The position numbers were made by a program, and so were the translations under genes. Below are positions 14,407 through 22,582 of a stretch of 41,477 nt of DNA, one piece after another (within the stretch, counting starts at the first letter, position 1; each line of letters opens with the position of its first letter). The DNA is taken from contig CAIUPE010000121.1 in the NCBI GenBank assembly GCA_903900975.1, forward strand, positions 1 through 41,477, read 5' to 3'. The notes beneath the pieces were generated by a model. That model worked only from the letters and a program-made list of their open reading frames with translations. It was not told the origin of the DNA and did not search any database. The stretch comes from an uncultured Hyphomicrobiales bacterium (GTDB lineage Bacteria > Pseudomonadota > Alphaproteobacteria > Rhizobiales > Beijerinckiaceae).

Positions 14407-14840
14407 AGTGTGCTTTCGGATGGCTTGAAGAGGCGTGCTTCATCGCCGTCAGGGCGATGTGAAAAGCCATGCATCTTAAGGGACCATTGCAGGCCTACGA
14501 CTGCGCCTTTTATTCGAGGAAGTAAGGCTAATGACAATATTAAGGTAAGCATTGGCCAAAGTAATACATGCCACATTACCGGCCATTCCCAGTAAGTTTC
14601 CACGGTCATCATGCCGCCTATAACAATATGTCCGACAATAAACAGAACAATATAGGCTGGCAAATCATCAGCACGTTGATGACTAAAGTCTTCATGGCAG
14701 TGGGAACATTCCGGTAACACTTTGAGATAGTTTCCGAAAATCTTTCCTTCCCCGCAATGGGGGCAATGACCAATTAAGCCGCGCCGGATCGATAAGCCTA
14801 GCAAGCGGGGATTGTCTTTTGTTGATTCCGGAGTGTTCAT
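14403..14840 (-). CDS. DUF983 family membrane protein
   Basis: This 145-residue protein matches DUF983. Two CxxC pairs, Cys26-Cys29 (CPHC) and Cys45-Cys48 (CSHC), form a likely zinc ribbon at the N-terminus. Two membrane helices follow, at about 62-80 and 88-108. A short cytosolic tail ends the protein. Function is unknown; the gene overlaps the rnr stop and the NUDIX start by 4 bases each (ATGA type), an arrangement I recall as common in Hyphomicrobiales. The tight coupling suggests a shared role near RNA turnover or the membrane, but nothing in the protein proves it. Confidence 0.87.
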   Translation of the reverse strand: MNTPESTKDNPRLLGLSIRRGLIGHCPHCGEGKIFGNYLKVLPECSHCHEDFSHQRADDLPAYIVLFIVGHIVIGGMMTVETYWEWPVMWHVLLWPMLTLILSLALLPRIKGAVVGLQWSLKMHGFSHRPDGDEARLFKPSESTL

Positions 14841-17203
14841 CTGGGATGGCGTCTCGCTTTGGAGGATGTCGAATTAATATGTCCGCTTTTAGCGGCGAAT
14901 TTGTGGCCGATTTTGCCGGGGCCTTGTTTTTTCTTGCGTCCAACGCTTGAATTTTTGCTTTGTTTTCCGTCACTTAGAAGCTCGAAGCGGAGGGCGCCGG
15001 CTACGGGGGCGGCCTCTACCAGGCGAACGGAAACGGGGTCGCCCAGGCGGTAGGTTTCGCCGGTCCGGTTACCAACCAGAGCGTGTAGGCTTTCCTCGTA
15101 ACGGTAATAGTCGGCGCCGATGGTGGAGGCGGGAACGAAGCCGTCCGCGCCGGATTCGTGAAGCTTTACAAAGAGTCCGGAGCGGGTGACGCCCGCAATC
15201 CGGCCTTCAAAAATGTCGCCGATTTTCTCGCTTAAGTAGAAAGCGATCAAACGGTCGATGGTTTCGCGCTCGGCGGCCATGGCGCGGCGCTCGGAAACGG
15301 AGATTTCCGAAGCAATTTCAGGGAGTTGCGGCGCTAACGTGTCCGACAACCCATCCTCACCGAAGGCCTCGGAACGGATCAAAGCGCGGTGCACGATGAG
15401 GTCGGCATAACGCCTGATTGGCGAGGTAAAATGGGCATATTTACGCAAATTCAGGCCAAAATGGCCGTAATTTTTGACATTATACTCTGCCTGCGCTTGG
15501 CTTCTGAGCACGATATCATTGATGAAAATCTGGTGCTCGGTTCCTGCAAATTTTTCGAGCAGCTGATTGAAGGTTTGAGGTAATACAGCGCCCGTTTGAG
15601 GTAATTTAAAGCCAAGTTCGGCTAAAACGAGATTTAGGTTAAGGACTTTCTCGCGGCTCGGCTCGTCATGCACCCGATAGATGAGGGGTATACGCGCTTT
15701 TTCAAGATGCTCGGCAGCGGCCACATTGGCCAAAATCATAAAATCTTCGATCAGCCGGTGGGCTTCCAACCGAGGCGGCACGATGATGCGGTCGATGCTG
15801 CCATCTTCTTTCAACTTCAGCTTGCGCTCCGGCAAATCTAGCGCCAGAGGCGAGCGCTCGTCGCGTTCTTGGGCGGCTACCTTCCAGGCGGTCCACAGTT
15901 CGACTAATCCGCCAAAGGCCGGATGGGCGCGATCTTCCGCATCAATGATGCGTTGCGCCTCCTCATAAGCGAGCTTGGCAGACGAGCGCATCAGCACGCG
16001 GTGGAAGCTGTGGCTCTTTTTGCGACCATCGGCTCCCAGCACCATGCGAACGGCCAAGGCCGCGCGGTCCTCATCGGGCCTGAGCGAGCAGAGATTGTTC
16101 GAAATCCGCTCGGGCAGCATCGGCACCACGCGGTCGGGGAAATAGACGGAGTTGCCGCGCAGCCGCGCCTCGCGGTCCATCGCCGAGCCTTCGCGCACAT
16201 AGGCTGCGACATCGGCAATGGCGACGGTGACAATATGGCCACCGATGTTTTTCGGGTCCGGATCAGGGGTGGCGTGCACCGCGTCGTCATGGTCCTTGGC
16301 ATCCGCCGGATCAATCGTGACCAGCGGCACATGCCGCCAATCCTCGCGCCTGCCGGGGCCTGCGAGGGTGGCAGGCTTGGCGGCTTCCGACTCAGCCAAG
16401 GCTGTGGCGGGAAAGAGGTTGGGGATGCCGTGGGTGTGAATGGCGATCAGGCTGATGGCCTTCTCGGATTTGATCGACCCCATGCGCTCGGTCACGCGGC
16501 CTTCAACGAGGCCTAGGCGGTTTTTGCGATGGAGCGCCACGGCAACCAGATCGCCATCCTCCGCGCCGCCTTCCTCACCGGGTGGCACCATGATTTCGCG
16601 GCCCAGCGATTTTTTATCGACCGGCAACACCCGCCCGCCGCCTTGGGGTGAGGAGCGGAACTGGCCAATCGCCTGCGCCTTGTGTTTTTCGAGGATTTTG
16701 ACCGGCCGGCCCGAATAGCGCGGCCCTTTCTCGCTCTCGGTCGCATCAATGCGCATCAGGACCCGATCACTAACGCCCGGAGCAGGCTGGCCGGGGCGCG
16801 CTTTGCGGCCAAGATGCACGTGAATGCGCGGCGCCTTGCCATGCGCTTCCTCGTCCCATTCGACGGGAACGGCGACCAGATCGCCATCGCGGTCGCGGCT
16901 GGTGATGTCGCACAGCGTCATGGGGGGCAAAAGGCCAGGGCGATGCAGCACCTTGCCGCGCTTGGCGACTTCACCCTCGGTTTCCAATTCTTTGAGCAGG
17001 GCTTTCAGCGCAATTCGCGCTTCGCCTTTGATGTTAAAGGCTTTTGCAATTTCACGTTTGCCGATTTTGGCGGGTCGCGGCTTCATTTTACCCGCGCCGC
17101 CGCGCGCATAAGTGGCCTCAGCCTCGCCCTTCAAATAGGCCAGAATCTCTTCACGTGTCGGCAGGCTTGCTGCCCCTTGCATCTCATACGGGTCCTTGGC
17201 CAT
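14837..17203 (-). CDS. rnr: Ribonuclease R
   Basis: This 788-residue 3'-5' exoribonuclease degrades structured RNA processively. Order of domains: N-terminal helix-turn-helix-like region (about 10-90), cold-shock domains, RNB catalytic domain (about 290-640) and a C-terminal S1 domain (about 660-745) followed by a basic tail. The catalytic aspartates are in TIDPADAKDHDDAV, with Asp298, Asp304, Asp306 and Asp307 in the D-x5-D-x-D-D spacing of E. coli RNase R. I prefer the ATG at 17203; the longer frame to 17248 adds a hydrophobic, proline-rich stretch unlike the family. Most of the gene is 57-70% G+C, but 15421-15660 drops to about 44%, within the conserved part of the RNB domain. topA, often next to rnr in this order, is not present here. 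Confidence 0.95.
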   Translation of the reverse strand: MAKDPYEMQGAASLPTREEILAYLKGEAEATYARGGAGKMKPRPAKIGKREIAKAFNIKGEARIALKALLKELETEGEVAKRGKVLHRPGLLPPMTLCDITSRDRDGDLVAVPVEWDEEAHGKAPRIHVHLGRKARPGQPAPGVSDRVLMRIDATESEKGPRYSGRPVKILEKHKAQAIGQFRSSPQGGGRVLPVDKKSLGREIMVPPGEEGGAEDGDLVAVALHRKNRLGLVEGRVTERMGSIKSEKAISLIAIHTHGIPNLFPATALAESEAAKPATLAGPGRREDWRHVPLVTIDPADAKDHDDAVHATPDPDPKNIGGHIVTVAIADVAAYVREGSAMDREARLRGNSVYFPDRVVPMLPERISNNLCSLRPDEDRAALAVRMVLGADGRKKSHSFHRVLMRSSAKLAYEEAQRIIDAEDRAHPAFGGLVELWTAWKVAAQERDERSPLALDLPERKLKLKEDGSIDRIIVPPRLEAHRLIEDFMILANVAAAEHLEKARIPLIYRVHDEPSREKVLNLNLVLAELGFKLPQTGAVLPQTFNQLLEKFAGTEHQIFINDIVLRSQAQAEYNVKNYGHFGLNLRKYAHFTSPIRRYADLIVHRALIRSEAFGEDGLSDTLAPQLPEIASEISVSERRAMAAERETIDRLIAFYLSEKIGDIFEGRIAGVTRSGLFVKLHESGADGFVPASTIGADYYRYEESLHALVGNRTGETYRLGDPVSVRLVEAAPVAGALRFELLSDGKQSKNSSVGRKKKQGPGKIGHKFAAKSGHINSTSSKARRHPR

Positions 17204-17262
17204 GGGGCTTATGTGGCATGGCAGGGGGAGGAAGGGAAGGGGCCCCACCGAAGCAATTTTAC

Positions 17263-17294
17263 CGTCCTTGCGAGCGATGAGCGAAGCAACCCAG
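17263..17294 (+). repeat. Dispersed palindrome-type repeat, left copy
   Basis: This 32-base unit begins CGTCCTTGCGAGCG and ends GCGAAGCAACCCAG. It is nearly identical to the reverse complement of 17389-17419 (a few differences and one extra base). The sequence resembles the GCGAGCGAAGCGAAGCAA dispersed repeats seen in many bacterial genomes. Confidence 0.75.
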
Positions 17295-17388
17295 ATGATG
17301 GTTGTTCGATGAACTGCATTTTTTCGCTCTTGCAGCTCGTTGTAACCATGTGAAAACCGCTATTATGTGGCTTATCGCCTAACATCAG

Positions 17389-17419
17389 CTGGGTTGCTTC
17401 GCGTTCGCTCGCAATGACG
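17389..17419 (-). repeat. Dispersed palindrome-type repeat, right copy
   Basis: This is the 31-base inverted partner of 17263-17294: it begins CTGGGTTGCTTCGCG and ends CGCTCGCAATGACG. The pair encloses 94 bases without a gene and could fold into one long hairpin, or form a small REP/MITE-like unit. Confidence 0.75.
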
Positions 17420-17421
17420 AT

Positions 17422-17453
17422 AAAAAAATGGCCGAGGGTTACCCGGCCATTTT
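17422..17453 (-). terminator. Rho-independent terminator of nrdJ
   Basis: On the minus strand AAAATGGCCG and CGGCCATTTT pair around a 9-base loop, followed by more T to make a run of seven. It lies about 25 bases after the nrdJ stop. Confidence 0.88.
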
Positions 17454-17478
17454 ACATTTTAAGCGCTTCGACGCTCGA

Positions 17479-20400
17479 TCACGAGCAACCCGTGGTGCTA
17501 CCGCACGTATCGCACTTCAAGCACGTGCCATTCCGCACCAGCGTAAAGTTGGCGCATTCTGGGCAGCTTTCGCCAACATAGCCCTTCATCTTGGCTTCCG
17601 CGCGGCGATCCATTCCGCCGCCTTGCTTGGCGGAACCGGCATTGGTGCCGGCTGCCGCGAAGGTGAGGTTGGCAAGCGTTGCTTCGCCTACCGTTAGCGT
17701 TTGCGGGATCACGCCCAATTGCTGCTCCAGCTCGCTTTTGAGCGCATTGGCACCAATCGATTGCGGGGCCGACATCGTGGTGGTGTTGCCACCCTGCATC
17801 ACGGCGAAACGATCAGCCTTCGAGCGGACAAGACCGCGCGAGACTTGGCTTGGGATGAAGCCAGCGGGCGCCTTGCTCTCGTCCTCGCCCTTGCCGAGAT
17901 CATTGCCGAGTGTTTCTGGCGAAACATGGGCCAAATCGGAACGGCCGAGATAGGAGATGGCCAATTCGCGGAAGACGTAATCGAGAACAGACGTCGCGCT
18001 CTTGATCGCGTCATTGCCCTGCACAAAGCCCGCAGGTTCAAAGCGGGTGAAGGTGAAGGCTTCGACATATTCTTCCAGTGGCACGCCGTATTGAAGGCCG
18101 AGCGAGATCGCGATGGCGAAATTGTTCATCAAGCTCCGGAAGGCAGCGCCTTCTTTGTGCATGTCGATGAAGATTTCACCAATGCGGCCATCTTCATATT
18201 CGCCGGTGCGGAGATAGACCTTGTGGCCGCCGACAACGGCTTTCTGGGTATAGCCCTTACGACGATCTGGCAGTTTATCGCGATCGCGGATGCGCTCGAT
18301 GCGCTCCACAATCCGCTCGACGATCTTTTCAGCCGTTGCTGCGGCGCGGGCCGCCGCTGGCTGGGCGATGAGGGCTTCAACCGCATCATCCATCTCTTCA
18401 TCATCATCTGAAATCAGCTGCGAGTTCAGAGGCTGCGAGAGCTTTGAGCCATCGCGATAGAGCGCGTTGGCCTTGAGCGCCAGCTTCCAGGAGAGGAGAT
18501 AGGCGGATTTGCAATCCTCAACGGTTGCTTCATTCGGCATGTTGATGGTTTTGGAAATCGCACCCGAGATGAAAGGCTGGGCAGCCGCCATCATGCGGAT
18601 ATGGCTCTCGACCGAGAGGTAACGCTTGCCGATGCGACCGCATGGATTAGCGCAATCAAACACCGCGTAATGCTCAAGCTTCAAGTGAGGCGCGCCTTCC
18701 AGCGTCATCGCACCGCAGACATGGATATTGGCGGCTTCGATATCAGCCTTCGAGAAGCCCAAGAAAGGCAGAAGCTCGAAGGATGGATCTTCCAGCTTCT
18801 CGGCCGGCACTTTGAGCGCGCCGGTGAGGAAACCAGCATCGAGCGTCCACTTGTTGAAGACGAATTTGATGTCAAACGCCGAGCCTAGGCTCTTTTCAAC
18901 TTTCTCAATCGTCGCGTCATCAAAACCCTTGGCGCGAAGCGTCGTGTGGTTGATGCCGGGGGCTTGGGCGAGCGAGCCGTGGCCAATCGCATAGGCCTCG
19001 ATCTCGGCGATCTCGTTTTCGCGATAGCCCAAAGTGCGGAGCGCTTCCGGCACGGCCTGGTTGATGATCTTGAAGTAACCGCCACCGGCGAGCTTCTTGA
19101 ACTTCACGAGCGCGAAATCAGGCTCGATGCCGGTCGTATCGCAATCCATCACAAGGCCGATCGTGCCGGTTGGCGCAATGACGGTGGCTTGGGCGTTGCG
19201 GAAGCCGTGCTTTTCGCCAAGCTTCAACGCCTTGTCCCATGCGGCTTTCGCGTGGGTGATGAGGCGGGTATCCTTGACTGAGGCGTGATCCAGCGGAACC
19301 GGATTGACGCTCAGGCCTTCATAACCCTGCGCTTCGCCATAAGCGGCGCGGCGGTGGTTGCGGATGACGCGGAGCATGTGCTGCGCGTTGCTCTTATAGC
19401 CGGGGAAGGGGCCAAGCTCGCCTGCCATTTCGGCAGATGTCGCATAGGACACGCCCGTCATGATCGCGGTGAGTGCGCCGCAGATCGCGCGGCCTTCGTC
19501 CGAGTCATACGGGATGCCGTTGGTCATCAGCAGGCCGCCAATATTGGCGAAGCCCAGACCCAGCGTGCGGTAGCGATAAGAGAGCTCGGCGATTTCCTTC
19601 GAGGGGAACTGCGCCATCAGTACCGAGACTTCGAGAACGATCGTCCAGAGGCGGACGGCATGCTCATAGGCTGCGATGTTGAACGTGCCGTCGCTATCCC
19701 GGAACTGAAGCAGGTTAAGGGAAGCGAGGTTGCACGCGGTATCGTCGAGGAACATATATTCCGAGCAGGGATTGGACGCGCGGATCGGGCCTGAGGCCGG
19801 GCAGGTGTGCCAGTCATTCATCGTCGAGTTGAAGTGCAGGCCTGGATCAGCCGATGCCCATGCGGCATAGCCAATCTGCTCCCACAAATCGCGGGCCTTC
19901 AAGGTCTTGTAGACCTTACCATCGGTGCGCTTGATCAGGTTCCAGTCGGAATCGCTTTCAACTGCGCGGAGGAACTCGTCTTTCAACGAGACGGAGTTGT
20001 TCGAGTTCTGGCCAGCGACCGTCAGGTAGGCTTCCGAATCCCAGTCGGTGTCATAGACGGGGAAATCGATTTCCTTGTAGCCTTGCTTGGCGAACTGGAT
20101 GACGCGCTTGATGTAGTTGTCAGGCACGGAAACGCGGCGGGCGAGCTTGATCTCGCGCTTGAGCGCTGGGTTTTTCTCCGGATCAAAGCAGCTGTCTTCC
20201 GGGCCATCGCAATTGATGCAGGCCTTCATGACGGCTTTGAGGTGCTTGGAGACGAGCTTGGAGCCGGTAACAAGAGCTGCGACCTTTTGCTCTTCCTTCA
20301 CCTTCCAGTCGATATAGGCTTCGATATCGGGATGGTCGACGTCAACCACCACCATCTTGGCCGCGCGACGCGTGGTGCCGCCCGACTTGATCGCGCCAGC

Positions 20401-21192
20401 TGCACGGTCGCCGATCTTGAGGAAGGACATCAAGCCCGAGGATTTGCCGCCGCCGGCGAGCTTCTCGCCTTCGCCGCGCAACATCGAGAAGTTGGAGCCG
20501 GTGCCCGAGCCATACTTGAAGAGGCGGGCTTCGCGGACCCAGAGGTCCATAATGCCGCCTTCATTGACGAGATCGTCGTCCACGCCTTGGATAAAGCAGG
20601 CATGCGGCTGCGGATGCTCGTAAGAGGATTTTGACTTCGTCAGCTTGCCGGTTTTGAAATCGACATAGTGATGGCCCTGTGACGGTCCATCAATGCCATA
20701 GGCCCAATGCAGGCCCGTGTTGAACCATTGCGGCGAGTTCGGCGCGACCATCTGGCGGGCGAGCATATAGCGCTGCTCGTCGAAGAAGGTCTGCGCATCG
20801 TCCTCGGACTTAAAATAGCCGCCCTTCCAGCCCCAATAGGTCCAGCAACCGGCAAGGCGATCAAACACCTGCTTGGCGCTCATCTCCGAGCCAAAACGCT
20901 CGTTCTCGGGCAGCTTGGCGAGTTTGGCCTCATCGGGCACCGAGCGCCACAGGAAGGAAGGAACATCGTTTTCCTCCACGTTCTTCAAATGCTTTGGCAC
21001 GCCCGCTTTGCGGAAATATTTCTGCGCCAAAACGTCAGCAGCCACCTGGCTGAACGCCTCTGGCACATCGATGTTTTCCAGACGGAACACAATGGAGCCG
21101 TCAGGATTGCGGATTTCGCTTGTAGCCGACTTGAAAGCAATCCCGGAATAGGGGGAGACGCCAGCTTTGGTGAAATATCGCTCGATCCGCAT
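17479..21192 (-). CDS. nrdJ: Vitamin B12-dependent (class II) ribonucleoside-diphosphate reductase
   Basis: This 1237-residue enzyme makes deoxyribonucleotides using adenosylcobalamin, so it works with or without oxygen. The N-terminus ([20 protein letters not shown]) is standard. Barrel motifs include [36 protein letters not shown] and the [20 protein letters not shown] block. The C-terminus carries a zinc ribbon-like cysteine cluster ([12 protein letters not shown], ending GCS) with redox cysteines for re-reduction. The ATG at 21192 has AAGG about 11 bases upstream; the frame extends to 21297 without similarity. It is GC-rich with strong codon bias, suggesting high expression, and stands alone between its own terminator and a long leader. 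It should depend on imported or synthesised B12. Confidence 0.96.
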   Translation of the reverse strand: MRIERYFTKAGVSPYSGIAFKSATSEIRNPDGSIVFRLENIDVPEAFSQVAADVLAQKYFRKAGVPKHLKNVEENDVPSFLWRSVPDEAKLAKLPENERFGSEMSAKQVFDRLAGCWTYWGWKGGYFKSEDDAQTFFDEQRYMLARQMVAPNSPQWFNTGLHWAYGIDGPSQGHHYVDFKTGKLTKSKSSYEHPQPHACFIQGVDDDLVNEGGIMDLWVREARLFKYGSGTGSNFSMLRGEGEKLAGGGKSSGLMSFLKIGDRAAGAIKSGGTTRRAAKMVVVDVDHPDIEAYIDWKVKEEQKVAALVTGSKLVSKHLKAVMKACINCDGPEDSCFDPEKNPALKREIKLARRVSVPDNYIKRVIQFAKQGYKEIDFPVYDTDWDSEAYLTVAGQNSNNSVSLKDEFLRAVESDSDWNLIKRTDGKVYKTLKARDLWEQIGYAAWASADPGLHFNSTMNDWHTCPASGPIRASNPCSEYMFLDDTACNLASLNLLQFRDSDGTFNIAAYEHAVRLWTIVLEVSVLMAQFPSKEIAELSYRYRTLGLGFANIGGLLMTNGIPYDSDEGRAICGALTAIMTGVSYATSAEMAGELGPFPGYKSNAQHMLRVIRNHRRAAYGEAQGYEGLSVNPVPLDHASVKDTRLITHAKAAWDKALKLGEKHGFRNAQATVIAPTGTIGLVMDCDTTGIEPDFALVKFKKLAGGGYFKIINQAVPEALRTLGYRENEIAEIEAYAIGHGSLAQAPGINHTTLRAKGFDDATIEKVEKSLGSAFDIKFVFNKWTLDAGFLTGALKVPAEKLEDPSFELLPFLGFSKADIEAANIHVCGAMTLEGAPHLKLEHYAVFDCANPCGRIGKRYLSVESHIRMMAAAQPFISGAISKTINMPNEATVEDCKSAYLLSWKLALKANALYRDGSKLSQPLNSQLISDDDEEMDDAVEALIAQPAAARAAATAEKIVERIVERIERIRDRDKLPDRRKGYTQKAVVGGHKVYLRTGEYEDGRIGEIFIDMHKEGAAFRSLMNNFAIAISLGLQYGVPLEEYVEAFTFTRFEPAGFVQGNDAIKSATSVLDYVFRELAISYLGRSDLAHVSPETLGNDLGKGEDESKAPAGFIPSQVSRGLVRSKADRFAVMQGGNTTTMSAPQSIGANALKSELEQQLGVIPQTLTVGEATLANLTFAAAGTNAGSAKQGGGMDRRAEAKMKGYVGESCPECANFTLVRNGTCLKCDTCGSTTGCS

Positions 21193-21534
21193 GTTCGTAA
21201 CGCCCTTAATAATAACGGGACACAGCCCGCGGAGCCGAAATCCGGCCCCAAGTCCACAAAAATTGTTTTTCCATGCCGACTGATCCCCTATCCACAAATG
21301 CGGTAAGGGTCAGCAGGTCATTATGCCGATGAACGGGTCCATCGGGTATCAGCCCCTTTAGGGCAACGCGAACCGGTAAAACCTGTTCCGCCGGTGCGCC
21401 CAGATAACGGGATTTGCGTTCTTTCGGCCTTCGCACACGCAACGCGTCCGACCATCCAGTGCAATAGAACAGGACCGTAAAACTGCCCCATCATCCCGTC
21501 AAGCTCCAATCAAGGTTTAGCGTCTGTAATTCAT
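21193..21534 (-). promoter_or_regulatory. Long untranslated leader of nrdJ, unassigned
   Basis: About 340 bases separate the predicted transcription start from the nrdJ ATG. Visible structure includes a CCGATG/CATCGG hairpin at 21326-21345 and a GCCC/GGGC hairpin at 21352-21364. Two TCCACAAA repeats lie 38 bases apart at 21253 and 21291, the second within a near-match to a DnaA box (CTATCCACA, 21288-21296). A minus-strand frame from a TTG at 21442 to 21206 (78 codons, containing QVLPVRVALKGLIPDG) looks mildly coding-like but has no clear ribosome binding site. I looked for the cobalamin riboswitch B12 box and did not find it. Confidence 0.4.
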
Positions 21535-21538
21535 CATA

Positions 21539-21568
21539 TAACTATATGTTGTGGGTAAGTGTTAACAA
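21539..21568 (-). promoter_or_regulatory. Candidate nrdJ promoter with overlapping NrdR-like box
   Basis: Read on the minus strand, TTGTTA (21568-21563) is 16 bases from TATAGT (21546-21541). A 16-base element, CCACAACATATAGTTA (21554-21539), covers the -10 and agrees with about 12 of 16 positions of an NrdR box as I recall it (ACACAATATATAGTGT-like). NrdR normally uses two boxes; I see only one. Repression of nrdJ by NrdR is an inference. Confidence 0.42.
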
Positions 21569-21794
21569 ACGGTGAATAAGCCATCGTTGATCAACAAGTG
21601 TCAGATTCTTAAAGAGAATTTCCCGACACACCCGTCAGGTGTGATCTTTCTTCTTAAAACCTTGGCGGGTGGACGGGCAAAAATCGGCGCCACGATTCGG
21701 CCGCTCAGGGGTGATTTATCCCTACCAAACGAACAACGCCCGCGAATCGCGGGCGTTGTGAATCGAAAGCGGTAGGGCTGGTTCGCGGGCGGCT
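21569..21794. other. Intergenic segment between nrdJ and dsbA-like gene
   Basis: There is no convincing gene here. A 6-bp hairpin CACACC/GGTGTG (21627-21643) is followed on the plus strand by a T-rich stretch, so it could end a short plus-strand transcript. The strong hairpin at 21733-21759 is listed separately. A small RNA is possible but unsupported. Confidence 0.3.
21733..21759 (-). terminator. Terminator-like hairpin downstream of dsbA-like gene
   Basis: A perfect 12-bp stem (ACAACGCCCGCG/CGCGGGCGTTGT) with a 3-base loop lies 35 bases beyond the dsbA-like stop on the minus strand. The following bases, TCGTTTGG, are a poor U-tract, so efficiency is uncertain. Confidence 0.6.
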
Positions 21795-22565
21795 TTAGCA
21801 GCTCACTTTGCCACAGAGTCGTACCGACTTGATCGCAGAGGAGAGGGCGTCTTGGCCAACGGCACCGACAATAACACCATCGCCGACGACGAAAGAGGGA
21901 GTGCCGCCAATTCGAAGGGCATCGGCGGCGTGCATGGTTGCTTCAATCAAAAGCTTTGCTTCGCCCGACTCCATGTCTTTCGTTAGCGCCGTCATATCGG
22001 CTCCAAGATCGCGGGCCGCTTGCAGCGCGGTGTCTTTACCAACACGGCCGCGCGCAGACAGCAGTTTTTGATGGAAGGCCATATATTGATCGGCCTTCAA
22101 TTGCTTGCGAACAGCGAGTGCAACCAAAGAGGCCTCAACGGAATCCGGTCCGAGAACCGGAAAATCACGCAAAACAAGCCGTAACTTGGGATCGCTCTTT
22201 AAAAGAGCCTGAATGTCCGTGAGAGATTTTTTACAATAGCCGCAATTATAATCGAAGAATTCCACCAGCGTAATATCGCCATTGGGGTTGCCGAGCACGA
22301 CGCCATTTTCGGCTTTAACCAGATTGCCCGACAGCGACGTTAGTGCCGACTTCTGGGCGTTCGTTTCAGCATCCTTCTGTTTTTGATCGAGTGCGTTCAA
22401 GGCTTCTTGGATTACCTCTGGATGCGATACGATATAGGCACGAACGAGCTCGCCAATTTCCCCTTTACGGGCATCGGAAAGGGGTTCGTCGGCCCATACA
22501 GCGGTTGACGTTGCCAGGAGGAAAATTCCCCCAAAGAGACAGGCATGACGGCGGAACTTAGACAT
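21795..22565 (-). CDS. DsbA family (Com1/ScsC-like) exported thiol-disulfide oxidoreductase
   Basis: This 256-residue periplasmic protein has a signal peptide at about 1-25 (hydrophobic core CLFGGIFLLATSTAVW, cleavage near VWA-DEP). A helical N-terminal extension (about 30-85) precedes a thioredoxin fold with the active site Cys108-Gly-Tyr-Cys111. The cis-proline loop appears as GGTPSFVVGDG. The extension resembles DUF-type dimerisation arms of Com1/ScsC-like proteins and the Rickettsiales/rhizobial DsbA family, which oxidise or isomerise disulfides. I chose the ATG at 22565, with GGAG 6 bases upstream, over 22571 and 22577. It follows the M48 gene by 17 bases, so both belong to one envelope-maintenance operon. 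Confidence 0.9.
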   Translation of the reverse strand: MSKFRRHACLFGGIFLLATSTAVWADEPLSDARKGEIGELVRAYIVSHPEVIQEALNALDQKQKDAETNAQKSALTSLSGNLVKAENGVVLGNPNGDITLVEFFDYNCGYCKKSLTDIQALLKSDPKLRLVLRDFPVLGPDSVEASLVALAVRKQLKADQYMAFHQKLLSARGRVGKDTALQAARDLGADMTALTKDMESGEAKLLIEATMHAADALRIGGTPSFVVGDGVIVGAVGQDALSSAIKSVRLCGKVSC

Positions 22566-22582
22566 AAGCATCTCCAAAGGGC

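Noticed and set aside
16682-17353. Long open frame opposite rnr (223 codons)
   Set aside because: It is antisense to the well supported RNase R N-terminus in GC-rich, codon-biased DNA, where long antisense frames are common; its product resembles nothing.
19807-20634. Long open frame opposite nrdJ (275 codons), with similar frames at 17701-18411 and 19285-19794
   Set aside because: These mirror the codon structure of nrdJ and have no ribosome binding site or recognisable domain.
21193-21560. Cobalamin riboswitch upstream of nrdJ
   Set aside because: Expected from B12 dependence, but I found no B12-box-like sequence or the conserved GCCACTG-type core; only unassigned hairpins are present.
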